This document shows positions 7,020-7,865 of a stretch of 7,865 bases of DNA, piece after piece (position 1 is the stretch's first letter; the number at the start of each line of letters is the position of its first letter). A program made the position numbers and the translations under genes. This DNA comes from Ruminiclostridium sp. (lineage in GTDB: Bacteria; Bacillota; Clostridia; DSM-8532), in contig DOHN01000063.1 of assembly GCA_003535195.1 (NCBI GenBank), forward strand, positions 1 to 7,865, written 5' to 3'. Under the pieces are notes generated by a model. The model saw only the letters and a list, made by a program, of their open reading frames with translations, was not told the DNA's origin and ran no database searches.

Positions 7020-7152
7020 TTATTTTTCTCCTGTATACTCTACATCCACCAGGCATTCTCCGAGCAGCTCTTTTCCGAAAGCGGCCCTCTGCGGTACCGA
7101 TGGCCTGACAACGTAAGATGAACCCTGCCGCATCCATTAAATATATCGCCAC
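7020..7152 (-). pseudogene. Decayed minus-strand coding fragment (about 43 codons)
   Basis: Reading leftward from a GTG at 7152, one frame gives AIYLMDAAGFILRCQAIGTAE. A second frame then gives AAFGKELLGECLVDVEYTGE and ends at TAA (7022-7020). Removing one base of the CCC at 7085-7087 joins them into one 43-codon frame. Both halves have protein-like composition, whereas the uninterrupted frame turns arginine-rich after the break. No ribosome binding site is evident and I do not recognise the family. It is likely the tail of a degraded gene whose front part is missing or scrambled. Confidence 0.45.
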
Positions 7153-7183
7153 CGGTCAAATAAAAGCACTAACTCTCGGCCTA

Positions 7184-7326
7184 TCACCAGTTTATAAAAG
7201 TTTTTAACTCTTCTTGGTTAACAGCATAGCTGATCAGATCGCCGCCCCGCTCGTTTATCTGCCACGCCTCGGCAACTGCGCAGGCAGTCCTTTTTCTTGC
7301 GGGATCAACACATATTCAAAGGGCAT
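7184..7326 (-). pseudogene. Decayed minus-strand fragment with one-base frameshift
   Basis: Starting at ATG 7326 and reading leftward, the product begins MPFEYVLIPQEK. Adding one A to the five-A run (7295-7291) lets it continue as RTACAVAEAWQINERGGDLI and on through SYAVNQEELKTFINW to TGA at 7186-7184, 47 residues in all. Without the change it stops after 23 residues at 7255. The downstream frame alone is open for 43 codons, with coding-like composition. The family is not recognised. It sits 31 bp from the other fragment on the same strand, so both may derive from one lost gene or from a small former operon. Confidence 0.48.
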
Positions 7327-7373
7327 CCGGTTTTGGTGAGTCTTTTATATACTTTTATTGTAGAAATGATTGT

Positions 7374-7387
7374 GGTATTCTTATACC
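7374..7387. promoter_or_regulatory. Inverted repeat, candidate operator 1
   Basis: GGTAT-TCTT-ATACC is a perfect 5-bp-arm inverted repeat. It overlaps the only promoter-like sequence upstream of the regulator, where XRE proteins often bind to control their own gene. Assignment is inferred. Confidence 0.35.
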
Positions 7388-7490
7388 GTAAAATGAAAAA
7401 ATTTTGTTTAAAATCTATTCCCTAGATGGAGATTGCCTATCCTTTTGCCAAGGTTTTTACCGATAGAACAAAGGAACTAAATGTGTTTTT

Positions 7491-7502
7491 CTGTCATGAC
7501 AG
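7491..7502. promoter_or_regulatory. 12-bp palindrome, candidate operator 2
   Basis: CTGTCATGACAG is a perfect palindrome centred about 64 nt before the regulator's ATG. Its symmetry and length suit a dimeric helix-turn-helix protein. It would fall inside coding DNA if the longer in-frame start at 7426 were used. Confidence 0.4.
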
Positions 7503-7560
7503 TCAGCACTCTACCTTTAAGCAGATTGGCGAAAGACTTGATATGAAGGAGCTTTTAAAT

Positions 7561-7865
7561 ATGAATCATATCGGAAACGTGATTAAAGAGTATCGGATAA
7601 TGCTGCATTTAAGCCGTAAAAAATTATCAGAGGACATTTGCACTGAAAAATATCTTTACATGATTGAAAAAGGGGATCGAACGCCCTCAACGGAAGTGAT
7701 GAGGCTGCTGGGCGACCGGATGGGGGTAGATCTCTTTAAATATTATGAATATCTTGATTGCACAGACCCCATTAAAGTATGTTCCTTCGTGGAGGGATTT
7801 TACAGACACAGGCGGGAAAATAACTTTAATGCTGTCCTAAAAGATACGGAAGAAGCTTCGCATTT
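7561..7865 (+). CDS. XRE-family transcriptional regulator (partial, 3' cut)
   Basis: The first 101 residues of a DNA-binding regulator that runs off the window edge. Residues 4-60 form a Cro/C1-type helix-turn-helix: IGNVIKEYRIMLHLSRKKLS, then EDICTEKYLYMIEKGDRTPS with the recognition helix near 28-36, then EVMRLLGDRMGVDLFKYYEY. The remainder begins a helical region (SFVEGFYRHRRENNF) like the TPR-type regions of peptide-responsive RRNPP regulators, but too little is present to say. AAGGAG (7546-7551) lies 9 nt before ATG 7561 and supports this start, although ATG 7543 and 7426 are in frame upstream. Two palindromic sites upstream suggest autoregulation. It lies downstream of a strong terminator and so is a separate unit from the orphan gene. 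Confidence 0.88.
   Translation, partial: MNHIGNVIKEYRIMLHLSRKKLSEDICTEKYLYMIEKGDRTPSTEVMRLLGDRMGVDLFKYYEYLDCTDPIKVCSFVEGFYRHRRENNFNAVLKDTEEASH

Larger units (their letters stand above)
7327..7560. other. Leader region of XRE regulator gene
   Basis: No independent gene is seen. It contains two perfect inverted repeats and a weak promoter-like pair (TTGTAG 7358, TATACC 7382). From ATG 7426, just after a stop at 7423, the reading frame is open and in frame with the regulator. That would add 45 residues starting MEIAYPFAKVFTDRTKELNV, but there is no ribosome binding site for it. Confidence 0.4.

Noticed and set aside
6940..7152. Intact 70-aa minus-strand gene
   Set aside because: Only its first 22 or so residues look protein-like. 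After that it is an arginine-rich out-of-frame reading of a better frame ending at 7020. It is treated as a frameshifted remnant.
1..7865. CRISPR array, tRNA or rRNA genes, IS-element terminal repeats
   Set aside because: No regularly spaced repeats, no cloverleaf-like or CCA-ending segment and no DDE or HUH transposase motif were seen on either strand.

Overview
The window looks like accessory DNA from a Clostridia-class Firmicute, probably a gut anaerobe. The evidence is AGGAGG-type ribosome binding sites, the style of the large serine recombinases, and GC-rich mobile DNA sitting beside AT-rich DNA. This is inferred from style; no rRNA or housekeeping gene is present to fix the taxon.

Positions 1-4735 are one tightly packed plus-strand unit: a MazF/PemK-family RNase toxin, a 54-aa SHOCT-like protein that overlaps its end, and three large serine recombinase (LSR) family genes. 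The first and third recombinases are full length, with catalytic serine, core domain, zinc ribbon and coiled coil. The middle one has only the DNA-binding half and no catalytic domain. Junctions of 4 bp and -8 bp imply co-translation, and a clear intrinsic terminator (4753-4782) ends the unit. This is best read as the integration/excision module at one end of an integrative element.

Base composition falls sharply after about 4740. An AT-rich spacer of about 290 bp holds candidate promoters and small inverted repeats. It is followed by a stand-alone 593-aa gene (5073-6854) that I cannot assign to a named family. Its N-terminus carries a D-x-E ... Q-x-K pattern compatible with a PD-(D/E)XK-type nuclease fold, and it is closed by a long terminator hairpin. 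This orphan is the best candidate in the window for an undescribed function, possibly defence-related, but that is inference.

Positions 6929-7560 hold no intact gene. On the minus strand there are two short coding-like stretches (7020-7152 and 7184-7326). Each reads through cleanly if one base is added or removed, so they look like decayed genes. Two perfect inverted repeats (7374-7387 and 7491-7502) precede the last gene, an XRE-type helix-turn-helix regulator starting at 7561 and cut by the window edge.

The recombinase operon is a functional set, with toxin and small protein possibly acting in element maintenance or regulation. The orphan gene and the XRE regulator are separate transcription units and may be cargo or flanking DNA.
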